Counted from the stretch's first letter, positions 49,603-63,360 are shown. The stretch: DNA of 64,000 nt from Panax quinquefolius (GCA_020205615.1 CM035160.1:5496437-5560436); one strand, 5' to 3'. The notes: generated by a model from the letters alone, not told the origin. Numbers and translations are program-made.

Positions 49603-52285
49603 CAGAAGACCCCAACTTATTATTAATGAAATTTAATTTTCTATTTATTATTTTGAAATAGTAAGGGTTGATTTGATTAATGTGGATAGTTAGGTAAAAT
49701 ACGCAAATATTTCAAAATAAGCAGTGGTTATAAAATATTCATCATTGTTGGGGAATATTCGTTTGGTGGTGGAATATTCGATCTTGTGAGGAATATTAAA
49801 TGCATTGATCTTGACCGTAAATAATGTGGAGCCCATAACTGAAAGCGATTGGATGAAGAAAACGACAAATATAAGTTGTTTAAAAATAACAACAGAAGTT
49901 ATTCACCATTAATACTGTTAAAATACTTTCGGTGGTTAAAACACGAAGACGCCAGATTGCACCAATTATTGATTCTTACGTGAAGAAGGCACTACTTTCG
50001 ATAATGGTTACGAGAATTACTGCTCAAAGATTTTATTGATTTAATAATTGTTTGCGTTGATATTTTATATCATTGTTGTTTGATAATTGTCATTACACAA
50101 AGTATTTTCATTATCGAAGCAATAATTCATATTATCTGAATAATATTATTAGATAACATTATTGGCAATGTCTAGAAAGTTACATGCAAAGAGAGGTTTG
50201 GTCACCTAATCAAGGCATACCAAGAAGGAGAAATTTTATTTGAAAGCCCTCTTCCTTTTAACCGCTGCTGGTTTGTCAATATTGTGATAATGTAATATTA
50301 TTTGTGAATAATTAATTATTGATTCATATGATGAGGAAAATATTGATTTTATGTGGATATAGATGGAGAAAATTTTTAATGTGACAATTGTTGAAAATTG
50401 AAATTTTATCTTTTACGATAAAATAATTCATTTAAATATATTATTATATTTTAATAATATAATAATGGTGATATTTTTACAATCGAATGTGGGATATATG
50501 AGTATACGAGGAGGAAGAGTATTTTGTTGCAATAAATATTTAAAACATGTTAAACATGTCTCATGGACCCCATTTATTAATCGAAATTTGATTATAAATG
50601 TAAAATCGTTCGTTTGTGGATTTTTTACCAATTTCTATTTGGAATTTGGAAAAACTTTCTTCGCAAAGTTGTAGAGAATTGAATTTCCTATAAAACTCGC
50701 AAGATTCAAATTTTCATGAAAGGGCTATTTATTATGAATTATTGAAGTTCAAGTTCAAATAATTGATTTTTGGAAGTTTAAAATATTTAAAATTAGAAAA
50801 ACGTTTTTCTTACTTTTTCTAGAATGTGGCATGTGTTTGATGGCTGAAATCAGATTCTAGGCATGTGTAGGAAATTTATATAATTATATTATTAATTTAT
50901 TAAATTTTCTGCTTTTGGTGTTCTAAGAATTTCCTATAAATAGGGTCTTTAGGTTAGAATTGAAAATCACACCGAAACTCAAGTTTTCTCTATATTATCG
51001 AGCGTATTCTTGTGAGTATTTTGAGTATACTTTGAGTATTGTTAGACGGTGCAAGTTCCCTTCAAAGACTATATCCCAGATTCCAAATTTAAAGTACTAA
51101 TCTTTCGAGGTAAGGGATGTTATTTTCTTCTCAAATGATATTATTTTTCAATATCATTATACGTAAATATTAGTTGAAACTTTTTATCAAATTTGGAACT
51201 TTTTCATGTCTGGGTTACTTATTCATGAGTTACTATTCACGAGTTACTATTCACGAGTACTATTTATGAAAGCGTGAAGATGTTTTTTGGAAATTTCTAT
51301 CTTTTGGTGTCTGAGTTACTATTCACGATACGGCCTTATTCACGATATCGACACTATTCAATCAAAAATAAAATTTCATCTTTTTGTCCAAAATATCTAT
51401 TCGGATACTAGCTTTGATTGATCCATGTTTTGATCATTCTTGAATTTTACACCACTATGATTATTTTGAGGTATTTTTGAACATGGATAAAACAAAGTAC
51501 GAATCCTTAATCCTTAATCCTTGTCATTTCGCTTTCAATTTGGATTCGCTTTCTTTAAAATATTTTTCATCATCCTCAATCTTAAATGATGATATTATTG
51601 AATATCTTTGGCCCAGTAGTCAAAAGATGAATGATTTCTGAAGAATATCTTTGGTCAGTAGTGCAAAGATGAACAGTGTTTAGATGAACACTGACTAATC
51701 GATGAATATCTTTGGCCAGAAGTGCAAAGATGAATATTTGATTCCGGATGTATATTGATTGATGTTACAGGGATAAAAGATGAGACGATGAACTTTTAAA
51801 TTCATACATAGAAGATAGTAGTTTGCATTCTCTACTTAAATCTTTCTAATGAATTATTATTTCCAATCGCGAATATTGATTTAAAATTTGTTGTCTATCA
51901 GTATTCTATTAGATTTTTCCTCGTTGAAGACTAACGATAATTTGTTGTATATTATCTTAGTCATAATATTCTTTATTGGGCTAGTTGAGCTCACCCTTTT
52001 CCTTTTTGTTCCATTTTTCTTCTCTCGGGAGGCGAGAATATAAATAATACTGAGTCGGGGTATGGAATGAAGGTTTTAGAAAGAATTGTTTAGTAGTCCT
52101 CACCATTTTGTAAAATAATGTATCAATAAATGTGATGAGGATTTATTTGAGTATAGATATTGTCTAGAAGATAATATTTGTATTCAAACTCACAGCCATT
52201 GTTGTAATAATAAAGTTGTAGTTGTTTCGTACTCACGTATTGACAACTCGTAATGAGTGATGTATACCTATTTTGGGGCGCCACA
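49603..52285 (+). repeat. LTR (family 2), 5' LTR of the plus-strand element
   Basis: It starts at agaagacccc (diverged from tgtaagacccc) and ends ggggcgccaca. TATA-like box CCTATAAATAGG at 50933-50944, tandem attcacgagtt units at 51215-51270, and tttggc...gtgcaaagatga units at 51595-51740. Confidence 0.85.
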
Positions 52286-52286
52286 G

Positions 52287-52300
52287 TTGGTATCGTAGCT
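52287..52300 (+). other. Primer-binding site, initiator-Met tRNA
   Basis: TTGGTATCGTAGCT directly follows the LTR and matches TGGTATCAGAGC apart from a CAG/CGT-type change, which is the same kind of change seen at many other places between repeat copies. Confidence 0.75.
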
Positions 52301-52474
52301 TAGGATATGATCTCTGGCGAGATCGGGAATAGAACTAGGAGGGAGAGACGAGTAAATCCTTCGCTAAAGGTGTCCTACCTACCTAAGCTTATTTGTTAGT
52401 TGGTCAAGATATAGGGATATTATGTGATATATTGATTTCCTTAATTAACCCTTGTTTTATACGGTGATTTGAGA

Positions 52475-53445
52475 ATGTCGATCGAGAATATTAACAATGG
52501 AAATGAGACCGTGGAGACGCTCAGACTCACCAACGAGGAGAAACGTAACAGTCGGCAATGTTCCTCCGTGAACAACACCACCGAAAGCAGATGATGAACG
52601 AGGGATGTTTAGAAGCTTTTTGCGCTTCATGCAAAATCGACGAGGAGACTCGTGTTCAAAATACTGAGGAGAAATGATAATTCACCACGGGTTGTCACAA
52701 ACAAGCAGCTTCAAAGAGTTGGGACCACTGAATTTAAGGGAAAGCCGATCCGATCATGCGGCGGAAACATGGGTCAAGCAAATTACCAAGATATTCGATG
52801 TCTTGGGATGCACGGAGGAATGAAGGTTCCATTCGTCACCTTTATGTTCCGTGGCGGCAGGACTCATGGTGGGAGTCTCAGAAGCGTACCATCCAACGCA
52901 CTCAAAGATGTCTTGGGAAACATTTCAGAACTATTTAATGACAAATACTTTCACGAAAGTGTTAATCGTATGAAAGAAGTGGAGTTCATCGATTAGAGCA
53001 AAACAACATGATTTGTCTCAAAGACGAGGCAAAGTTTGCAGAGTTATCCAAGTTTGACACCTCATTTGGTGGAGAATGAGGAACGATGACGCGGATGTTT
53101 CTTAGAGGTTTGAAACCCAGATACGTCAAGATCTCATTTCTCATAAACTTTCTCTCTATTCGGATGTTGTAAATGTGGCTCAATTATTAGAAATGAGATA
53201 ACGAGTACGATCAACCGAGGGACCATAACCAGATCGGATCGTAGAGAGATAGCGATCAATGTAATAATGATAACCAAATGGAGAAAGAAAGACGGACAAA
53301 AATGGTAACCACTCTGGTGGTAATCATGGCCATAAAAATAGAAGAAGCGAGTCGAGGAGATTTTAAAAGAGGAGATTTAACAACGACCATGTGAAGACGA
53401 CGTCACGCGTGAAAGAATCGGTTCTAAGGGAGGAGAACGACCACC
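52475..53445 (+). pseudogene. Gag region (frame-broken)
   Basis: The likely start is ATG at 52475 (MSIENINNGNETVETL). Later frames give LGMHGGMKVPFVTFMFRG, then ELFNDKYFHESVNRMKEVEF (about 52925-52985). It parallels gag in the minus-strand element (17440-17390). Several stops and frame shifts separate the pieces. Confidence 0.8.
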
Positions 53446-53453
53446 CCATTATA

Positions 53454-53556
53454 TGCTATAAATGCAGGAAAGAGGGACATATCACCAAAACTGCCCACAA
53501 TAGCTCAAGGTATGCTATAATTGTGGAAAGGAAGGACATATCGCTCGAGATTATGC
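53454..53556 (+). pseudogene. Two CCHC zinc knuckles of Gag
   Basis: CYKCRKEGHITK begins at 53454 and CYNCGKEGHIARDY at 53513. The last cysteine of each is displaced by a small frame change. The double knuckle matches the other two elements. Confidence 0.8.
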
Positions 53557-53629
53557 AGAGCGAAACCTAGTTCAATGGGACGGTGACTCAAAAGACTGTC
53601 CCGAAAAAGTCAAAGTCAACGATTCCGGA

Positions 53630-54310
53630 AGAGCGTTTGTTGTGACCGGTCAAAATGTGAAGAACCCAAACGAGGTGATCACGGGTAAGCTATTTATAAA
53701 TTCTTGCGAAGTTTATACCTTACTTGATACCTCTTTACCCATTCATTTATCTCTCCCGCGTGTGCTCAACGCGTTTAAATTTGACTCGGGAGAAATTAGA
53801 CTTTGACTTATCTCATGGAAACTCCGTTAGGAGAAACTTTCATCACATCCACTGCTTATAAATCTTGTTTGATTCAAGTTGGCACCATTACCTTACCTCG
53901 CCGACCTTATCTCTTTAAAGATACTTGCTTTTGATGTGATTTTAGGGATTGATCGGTTAACTACTCATCATGCCAAAATTGATTGTTTTCGTAAGGTTGT
54001 TAGTTTTCATATTCCTAACCAACCCGTTGTTGTGCGAATTCAAGCAACTAAACCATTAAAATCAATCAACGTCATATCTAATCATAAAGCTATTTGTTTA
54101 TTGAAAAACGGATGTCAAGCTTTCTTAGCCCATATTATAGATTTGAATAAAGACACGCCAAATTTGAATAATATTCTGTTGTTATTGACTTTCCCGACGT
54201 ATTTCTTGAAGAACTTTCCGGCTCTACCCCGTAACGTGAAGTTGAATTCTTTATTGATCTTGAACCCAGTACAAAGCCCATTTCTAAAACCCCATATCGA
54301 ATGGCTCCTA
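53630..54310 (+). pseudogene. Protease and linker region (frame-broken)
   Basis: NPNEVITGKLFINSCEVYTL is followed by a damaged catalytic region (LDTS...) and then by EKLDFDLS. The frame 53879-54313 encodes FDVILGIDRLTTHHAKIDC, typical of the stretch between protease and reverse transcriptase, and ends KPHIEWLL. Confidence 0.78.
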
Positions 54311-54950
54311 TGAACTTCAGAGTTAAAGGTCCAACTACGAGGAATTGTTGGACATCGGTTTCATTCGGCCCTAAGACATCTCCTTGGGGTGCTCCTGCTT
54401 TATTCGTAAAGAAGAAAAAGCGGGAGTATGCGACTTTAGATTGACTATCGGAATTGAACCATGTCACCATCAAGAATAGGTATCCTCACCTCGTATTGAT
54501 GACTTGTTTGACCCGATTCTGAGGGCACAATTCTTTTCAAAATCGATCTTCGCTTCGGATATCATCACCAAGATTAGAATCGAGGATATTCCAAAGACCG
54601 CTTTTAGAACTCGATGACGGGCATTATGAATTCTTAGTCATGTCTTTCTTGATGACTAATGCTCTCTTGCTTTCATGGATATGATGAACCGAGTATTCAA
54701 GGAATATTTGGATCGGTTTGTTGTTGTCTTTATTGATGACATCCTTATATATTCCAAAAGTCGTGAAGATCATGAGCACCATTTGAAGTCGGTACTCCAA
54801 AGGCTTCGTGAAAACAAACTATATGCCAAATTAAAGAAATGTGAGTTCGCTTGAGGAAGTAGCATTCCTTGGGCACGTGGTGTCGAAACATGGAGTATCT
54901 CGTTGATCCCGCCAAGATTGAAGCAATACAAAGTTGAGCAACCAAGTCGG
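54311..54950 (+). pseudogene. Reverse transcriptase (frame-broken)
   Basis: The FIDD catalytic box is at 54729-54740. Around it are [19 protein letters not shown] and [13 protein letters not shown]. Upstream, the YRELN and LRSGYHQIRI-type motif regions are recognisable but split by indels. A 120-bp run (54670-54789) is identical to 63727-63846 in the next element. Confidence 0.85.
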
Positions 54951-55510
54951 TGGATCAAGTACGTAGCTTTTTGGGCTTAGTTGGTTATTATCGAGAGATT
55001 AGTGGAAGGGTTTCTCGAATCGCTACTCCATTAACTCAAATTAACTTTGGAAGGATACAAAATTCGTTTGGAGCGAAGAATGCGAGAAAAGTTTTCAAGA
55101 GCTTAAGAGGAGACTTATTTCTAAGACTGTTCTAACAATACCATCCGGTTCGGATGGATTTGTTATCTACAACGATGCTTCGAGCAAAGGGTTAGGATGT
55201 GTTCTCATGCAACGTGGGAAAGTCATAGCTTTATGCCTCATGACAACTTAAAGAGTATGAGAGGAATTATCCTACTCATGATCTAGAGTTAGCGGATCGT
55301 TTTCAAGCTAAAGATATGGAGGCACTATCTATATGGGGAGAAAGTGGAGATATATTCGCACCATAAAAGCCTTAAATATTTCTTCACTCAAAAGAACTCA
55401 ACATCTACAATGACGTTGGCTCGAGCTATTGAAAAGACTACGACCACACTATTCAATACCATCCCGGAAAAGCGAACGTGTAGAGATGGCGCGTTGAGTA
55501 GAAGATCATA
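54951..55510 (+). pseudogene. RNase H region (frame-broken)
   Basis: VRSFLGLVGYYREISGR (from about 54958) is the usual link to RNase H. Then come VIYNDASSKGLGCVLMQ-type pieces (about 55155-55210) and SLKYFFTQK (about 55365-55395). Confidence 0.78.
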
Positions 55511-55699
55511 TCACGAGAACGAGTGTAATGATGTCAAGTATACGCACAGAGCCAACTTTAATAGAAAAAGTTAAGGTTGCTCAAGACACCGAATTCGAGT
55601 GATGCGTATGAAGAAGAAAGTACAAGAAGGAGCTATTCCAGGCTAGAATTGATGAAGAAGGAATACTTGAGTCCACTCTGAACTTTGTGTTCCTAACGA

Positions 55700-55878
55700 C
55701 TGATTTTGAAGTACAAGATTATGATGGAGGCACACAATACACTATTTGCAATCCATCCTGAAGTACTAAAATGTATCGTGATCTTCGACATACATTTTGG
55801 TGGAACAATATGAAGAGAGAGATTGCAAAGTTTATCTCAATGTATTTAACTTGTCAACGAGTAAAGGCGGAGCATCTA
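55700..55878 (+). pseudogene. Integrase, zinc-binding start only
   Basis: Pieces of the HHCC domain are visible and end with CQRVKAEHL at about 55850-55876. The catalytic core is absent because the next LTR starts here. Confidence 0.75.
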
Positions 55879-58586
55879 GGTAAGACCCCAACTTATTATT
55901 AATGAAATTTAATTTTCTCTATTTATTATTTTGAAATAGTTAGGGTTGATTTGATTAATGTGGATAGTTAAGGGTAAAATACGCAAATACTTCAAAATAA
56001 GCAAGTGGTTATAAAATATTCATTGTTGTTTGGGAATAATCGTTTGGTGAATATGGAATATTCAATGCATCGGGAATATTCGTATGCAACGGTAGCGACA
56101 TATTGGGCCCATAACTGTGAGCGATTGGATGAAGAAAACGAAAATATAAGTTATTTAAAAATAACAACGTAGTTATTCACAATTATCTTGTTAAAATACT
56201 TTGGTGGTTAAAACACAAGAAGACACACCAGTATTGCACCAATTATTGATTCTTACGTGAAGGCACTACTCAATAATGGTTACGAAATTACTTATTCAAT
56301 ATTTTATTGATTTAATAATTGTTGCGTTGATATTTTATATTCATTGTTTTTGATAATTGTCATTACACAAAGATTTTCATTATCGAAGCAATAATTCATA
56401 TTATCCTAATAATATTATTAGATAACATTATTGGCAATGTCTAGAAAGTTCTCATCTTCAAGGAAAGGTTTGGTCACCTAATTGCTTGGCGCCAAAGAAG
56501 TGAGAAATTCTTATTGGAAGCCCCTCTTTCCTGAACCTGCTGGTTATGCTGATATTGTGATTCTCAGTATATTATTTGTGAATAATTAATTATTGATTCA
56601 TATAATGAGAAAATATTGATTTTATATGAATATAGATGGAGAAAATTTTAATGTGACAATTGTTGAAAATTGAAATTTTATCTTTTACGATAAAATAATT
56701 CATTTAAATATATTATTATATTTTAATAATATAATAATGATGATATTTTTACAACGAATGTGGGATAAATGAGTATACGAGGAGGAAGAGTATTTTTGTT
56801 GCAATAAATGTTTAAAACATGTTAAACATGCTCAATGGGACCCCATTTATTGAATGAAATTTGATTATAAGCGTGTAAAATCGCCTGGTTTGTGGATTTC
56901 GGTCAATTTCTATTTGAATTTGGAAAAACTTTCTTTGTAAAGTTGTAGAAATTGAATTTCCTATAAAAACTAGTGAGATTCAATTTTCCGATGAAAGGGC
57001 TATTTATTATGAATTATTGAAGTTCAAGTTCAAAATAATTGATTTTGGAAGTTTAAAATATTTAAAATTAGAAAAACATTTTTTCTTACTTTTTCTAGAA
57101 TGTGGCATGTGTTTGATGGTCAAATCGATTCTAGGCATGCGTAGGAAATTTATATAATTATATTATTAATTTATTAAATTTTCTGCTTTGGTGTTAGCAA
57201 TTTCCTATAAATAGGTCTTTAGGTTAGAATTGAAAATCACACCGAAATCTGAAGTTTTCTCTCTATATTATCGGCGTATTCTTGTGAGTATTTTAAGTAT
57301 ACTTTGAGTATTGTTAGACGGTCTGAAGTTCCCTTCGGACCTATATCCTGGTATTCCAAATTTGTAAGTCTTAATCTTTCGAGGTAAGGGATGTTATTTT
57401 CTTCTCGATGATATTATTTCTTCAATATCATTATCTTTGAAATATTGGTTGGAACTTTTTATCAAATTTGGAACTTTTCCATATCGGGGTTACTATTCAT
57501 GAGTTACTATTCACGAGTTACTATTTATGAGTTACTATTCACGAGTTACTATTCATGAGTTACTATTCACGAGTACTATTCATGAAGCGTGAAGATATTT
57601 TTTGGGAAATTTCTATCTTTTGGTGTCGGAGTTACTATTCACGTATACGACACTATTCACGTATATGGCACTATTCACCGAAAAATAAAATTTCTTCTTT
57701 TTGTCCAAAATATCTATTCTGGATACTAGCTTTAATTGTATCCATGTTTTGATCATTCTTGAATTTTACACCACTATGATTATTTTTGAGGTATTTTTGA
57801 ACATGGATAAAACAAAGTACGAATCCTTAATCCTTAATCCTTGTCATTTTGTTTCACTGGATTCGCTTTTTAAAATATTTTTCATCATCCTCGCCTTTAA
57901 ATGATGATATTATTGAATATCTTTGGCCTAGTGTAAAGATGAATGATTTTCAAGAATATCTTTGGTAGTAGTCAAAGATGAGCAGTGTTTAGATGAACAT
58001 GACTAATCGATGAATATCTTTGGCCCAGTAGTGCAAAATGAATATTTGATTCCGGATGTATATTGATTGATGTTACGGGATAAAAGATAGACGATGAACT
58101 TTTAAATTCATACATGTAAGATAGTAGTTTGCATTCTCTACTTAACTCTTCTAATGAATTATTATTTCCGCTACTGAATATTGATTTAAAATTTGTTGTC
58201 TATTGTATTCTATTAGATTTTTCCTGTTGAAGACTAACTGTAATTTGTTGTATATTATCTTAGTCATAATATTCTTTCTTTGGGCTAGTTGAGCTCACCC
58301 TTTTCCTTTTTGTTCCATTTTTCTTCTCGGGAGGCGAGAATATAAGCGAGTACTAGTCTGGTATGGAATGAAGGTTTTAGAAAGAATTGTTTAGTAGTCC
58401 TCACCATTTTGTAAAATAATGTATCAATAAATGTGATGAGGATTTATTTGAGTATAGATATTGTCTGAAGATAATATTTGTATTCAAACTCACGCTTTCT
58501 GGTTGTAATAATAAAGTTGTAGTTATTTACGTACCATGTATTGACAACTCGTAATAGGTGATGAATACCTATTTTGGGGCGTCACA
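55879..58586 (+). repeat. LTR (family 2) of the second plus-strand element
   Basis: It begins ggtaagacccc and ends ggggcgtcaca. TATA-like box CCTATAAATAGG at 57204-57215. It has the longest attcatgag/attcacgag tandem tract of the window, about seven units (57487-57590). tttggc...gtgcaaa units lie at 57910-58050. Confidence 0.85.
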
Positions 58587-58789
58587 GATTAATATCGAGC
58601 TTAGGATATGATCTCATGCCGGAGATCGGGAATAGAACTAGTAGGGGAGAGACGAGTAAATCCTTCATTTAGTGTGTCCTACCTACCTAAGCTTATTTGT
58701 TAGTTGGTCAAGATATAGGGATATTATGTGATATATTGATTTCCTTAATTAACCCTTGTTTTATGACAAAGATTTGAGAATTTCGTTGA

Positions 58790-59890
58790 GAATATTAACA
58801 ATGGAAATGAGACCGTGGAGACACCTGTACTCACCAACGAGAGAGAACGCGTAACAATTCAGCAATGTTCCTCCCGTGAACAACACCACCGGAGCGAGAT
58901 GATGAACGAGGGATGTTTAGAATCTTTTTACGCTTCATGCAAAATCGATTTAGGAGACTCGTGTTCAAAATACAGGAGAAATGATAGCAATTCACGGGTT
59001 GTCACAATGACAAGCAATTAAAGAGTCACCACCGAATTTAAGGAAAGCCGATCCCGATCATGGCGGAAACATGGGTCAAAACAAATTACCAAGATATTCG
59101 ATGTCTTGGGATGCGCGGAAGAACGAAGGTTCCATTCGCCACCTTTATGTTCCGTGGCGAAGCGCATTCTTCTTGGTGGAGTCTCATGAAGCGTACCCAT
59201 CCAAATTGTACTCGGCGTATGTCTTGGGAGACATTTCAGAATTATTTAATGACAAATACTTTCACGAAAGTGTTAAATCGTATGAAGGAAGTGGAGTTCA
59301 TCGATTAGAACAAAAACAACACGACGGTGTCTCGATGACGAGGCAAAGTTTGCGAGTTATCGAGTTCCTCATTTGGTGGAGAATGAGGAACGTTATGACG
59401 CGGATGTTTTGAGAGGTTTGAAACCCGTGCGATACGACAATATCTCATTTCTCATAAATTTTCTCTATTCGGATAATGTAAATGAGGCTCAATTATTAGA
59501 AGCGAGATAACGAGTACTGGTCCAACTGAGGACCATAACCGGGATCGTACTGCAGATATAGCGATCAATGTAATAATGATAACCAATGAGAGAAAAGCAG
59601 ACGGACAAAATGGTAACCTCTCGTGGTAATCATGGCCATGAAAAAGAAGAAGCGAGTCGGGAGGAGATTTTAAAAGAGGAGATTTAACAACGACCATGTG
59701 AAGACGCAGCAGTCTTGGCGAATCGGGTTCTAAGGAGGAAAACGACCACCCCATTATATCTTACAAATGCGAAAAAGAGGGACATATCACCAAAGCGCCC
59801 ACACAGTTCAAGGTATGCTATAATTGTGGAAAGGAAGGACATATCGCTCGAGATCAGATGGCGAAACCTAGTTCAATGAGGAGGCGGTGG
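58790..59890 (+). pseudogene. Gag region with two zinc knuckles (frame-broken)
   Basis: The start codon region is changed (gagaatttcg instead of gagaatgtcg). The frame 59060-59308 gives KVPFATFMFRGEA and TFTKVLNRMKEVEF. Zinc-knuckle pieces SYKCEKEGHITK and CYNCGKEGHIARD lie at about 59758-59855. Confidence 0.78.
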
Positions 59891-62647
59891 TGTGGCGCCC
59901 CCAAAATAGGTCTATTCCATCCAACCCATTCTCGAGTCGCCAAATACATGGTACGAAATAACTACAACTTTATTATTACAACATATAAACCGTGAGTTTA
60001 AATACGATATTGCCATCTGCATAATATCCACACGCAAATAAATCCCCATCATAATTATTGATACATTATTTTACAAAATGGTGAGGACTACTAAACAACT
60101 CTCTCTAGAACCTTCATTCCATACCCTCGACTAAGACTCGCTACATTCTCGCCTCCCCGAGAAGAAAAATGGAACAACAAGGAAAAGGGTGAGCTCAACT
60201 AGCCCAAGAAGAATATTATGACTAAGATAATATACAACAAATTATCGTTAGTCTTCAACAGGAAAAATCTAATAGAATACAATGAACAACCAGCTTTAAA
60301 TCAACAATCTGCAATGAAAAACAACAATTCATTAGAAGAGTTAAGTAGAGAATGGAAACTACTATCTTCTATATATGAATTTAAAAGTTCATCGTCGATA
60401 TTTTATCCTCAGAACATCAATCAATATATATCTAGAATCAAATATTCATCTTTGCACTACGGTGCAGCCAAAGATATTCATCACCTAATCATGTTCATCT
60501 AAACACTGCTCATCTTTGCACTACGGCCAAAGAAATTCTTCGTAAATCATTCATCTGCACTACAAAAGCCAATATATTCCATAATATCATCATTTAAGAC
60601 CAAGATGATGAAAAATATTTTTAAAGAAACGAATCCAAAGAAACAAAATGACAAGGATTAAGGATTAAGGATTCGTACTTTGTTTTATCCACGTCCCAAA
60701 AATACCTCAAAAATAATCATAGGGGTGTAAAATTCAAGAATGATCAAAACACGGATACAATCAAAGCTAGTATCCGTAATAGATATTTTAGACGAAAAGA
60801 AAATTTTCATTTTTTCAGTGAATAAAGGCAGATTCGTGAATAGTGGTCAGAGATATCGTGAATAAATCCAGAGATACGTGAATAAGAATCTCAAACACCA
60901 AAAGATGTAAATTCCACAAAAAAAATATCTTCACGCTTACGCTTAATAAGACTTTAATAAGAACTCTCCATGAATAAGAACTCGTGAATAAGAACTCATG
61001 AATAGTAACCCCATATGAAAAGTTCCAAATTTGATAAAAAGTTCCAATCAATATTTCAAAGATAATGATATTGAAGAAATAATATCATTTGAGAAGAAAA
61101 TAACATCCCTTATCTCGAAAGACAAGATTTCTAAATTGAACACCTGGATATAAAGGCTATGACTTGACTTTGCATCAGATCGCAATACTCAAAGTATACT
61201 CAAAATACTCACAAGAATACGCTTCGATAATATGGAGAGAAAAACTTGAGCTTTAAAAGTGATTTTCAATTCTAACCTAAGCACCCTATTTATAGGAAAA
61301 TCTTTAACACCAAAGCGTAAAATTGAATATAATATTATTATTTATAATAAAATTTCCTACGCCAACCTTACAAGAACTGAATTCAGCTCATTCAACCCAC
61401 ATGTAACACAACCATAATGAAAAAATGTTTTTCTAATTTTAAATATTTTAAACTTCCAAAATCAATTATTTTGAGCTTCTAACTTCAATAATTCATAATA
61501 AATAGCCCTTTCATTAGAAAATTCAATCACGCGAGTTTTTATAGAAAATTCAATTCTCTACAACTTTGCAGAAGAAAGTTTTCCAAATTCCAAATAGAAA
61601 TTGACCAAAAATCCACAAACCAAGGCGATTTTACGGTATAATCAAATTTCAAATCAATAAATGGGGTCCACCGACATGTTTAACATGTTTTAAACATTTA
61701 TTGCAACAAAAATACTCTTCCTCCTTGTATACTCATATATCCCACATTCGTTGTAAAAATATCACCATTATTATATTATTAAAATATAATAATATATTTA
61801 AATGAATTATTTTATCGAAAAAGATAAAATATTAATTTTCAACAATTGTCACATTAAAATTTTCTCCATCTATATCCACATAAAATCAATATTTTCCTCA
61901 TCATTTAAATCAATAATTAATTATTCACAAATAATATTACAGAATCACAAAGATCTTGGCAACTGTAGTTCCTCAGAAAGAGGGGCTTTCGAATAAGGAT
62001 CTCTCCTTCTTGGGCCATGAATTAGGTGACCAAACCTCTCCTTGAGCGAACTTTCTAGACATTGCCAATAATGTTATCTAATAATATTATTCAGATAATA
62101 TGAATTATTAGCCGATAATGAAAAATACGTGTAATGACAATTATCAAAACAACAAAGAATATAAAATATCAACGCAACAATTATTAAATCAATAAAATAC
62201 CGAATGATGAATTATTATAACAATTATTGAGTCTTGCCTTCTTACGTAAGAATAAATAATTGGTGCAATACTGTGTCTTCCGCTCAACAACGCGTATTAG
62301 TGTGTTTTAACCAATTTGGGTATTCCAACAAGATAATTGGTAACAATTACGCCTTAGTTATTTTTAAACCACTTATATTTGTCGCTTTCTTCATCCAATC
62401 GCTTTCAAGTTATGGGGCCCAAACATGGTTGCAACGCCATCGCATTTAATATTCCCAAACAGCATGAATATTTCACGACAAAACGAATATTCCCCGACAA
62501 CAATGAATATTTTATAACCACTTTGCTTATTTTGAAGTATTTACAGTATTTTACCCCTAACTATCCACATTAATCAAATCAACCCTTACTATTTTAAAAT
62601 AATAAATAGAAAATTAAATTTCATTAATAATAAGTTGGGGTCTTACA
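59891..62647 (-). repeat. Solo LTR (family 2) inside the second element
   Basis: It begins tgtggcgccccc and ends tcttaca, and no internal region remains. It sits between the zinc knuckles and the protease. The uninterrupted site in the first element (53580-53594, ggtgactcaaaag) shows the target was about GTGAC; the right copy reads atgac and the left ggtgg. TATA-like box at 61284-61296 (minus strand). Confidence 0.87.
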
Positions 62648-63360
62648 ATGACTCAAAAGATCGTCCCGAGAAAAAGTCAAAGTCAACGATTAGGAAGAAG
62701 CGTTTGTTGTGGATGGTCATAATGCGAGGAACCCAAACGAGGTGATCACGGGTAAGATATTTATAAATTCTTGTGAAGTTTATACCTTACTTGATCCGGT
62801 CTTTACCCATTCATTTATCTCTCTGCATGTGCTCAACGTTTAAACTTGACTCGGGAGAAATTAGACTTTGACTATCTGTGGAAACTCAGTTAGGAAAAAC
62901 TTTCATCACATCCATTGTTTATAAATCTTGTTTGATTCAAGTTGGCACCATCACCTTACAGTTGACCTTATCTCTTTAAAGATACTTGCTTTTGATGTGA
63001 TTTTAGGGATTGATTGGTTAACTACTCATCATTGCCAAAATTGATTGTTTTCGTAAGTTTGTTAGTTTTCATATTCTAACCAACCTTTGTTATGCAATTC
63101 AAGCAACTAAACCATTAAAATCAATCAACATCATATCTAATCATAAAGCTATTCGTTTATTGAAAAGCGGATGTCGAAGCTTTCTTAGCCCATGTTATGG
63201 ATTTGAATAAAGACACGTCAAATTTGAATAATATTTACATTGTTATTGACTTTCCTGACGTATTTCGAAGAACTTCCCGGTCCTACCCCGAGCGTGAAGT
63301 TGAATTCTTTATTGATCTTGAACTGGTACAAAGCCCAAATCTAAAACCCCATATCGAATG
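62648..63360 (+). pseudogene. Protease and linker region of the second element (frame-broken)
   Basis: It matches 53580-54310 block by block: ITGK.FINSCEVYTL, then EKLDFDL, then KIDCF and the KPHIEWL end near 63345. The protease catalytic region reads LDPVFTH and is damaged. Confidence 0.78.

Larger units (their letters stand above)
49603..55878 (+). mobile_element. Ty3/gypsy element, plus strand, cut in its integrase
   Basis: It has a 5' LTR, primer-binding site, gag, two zinc knuckles, protease, reverse transcriptase, RNase H and the zinc-binding start of integrase. At 55878 the integrase stops within AEHL, where another LTR begins. In the minus-strand element the same place continues as AEHQVPKGPLQ. 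The missing 3' half may lie beyond the window if the second element inserted here. Confidence 0.85.
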
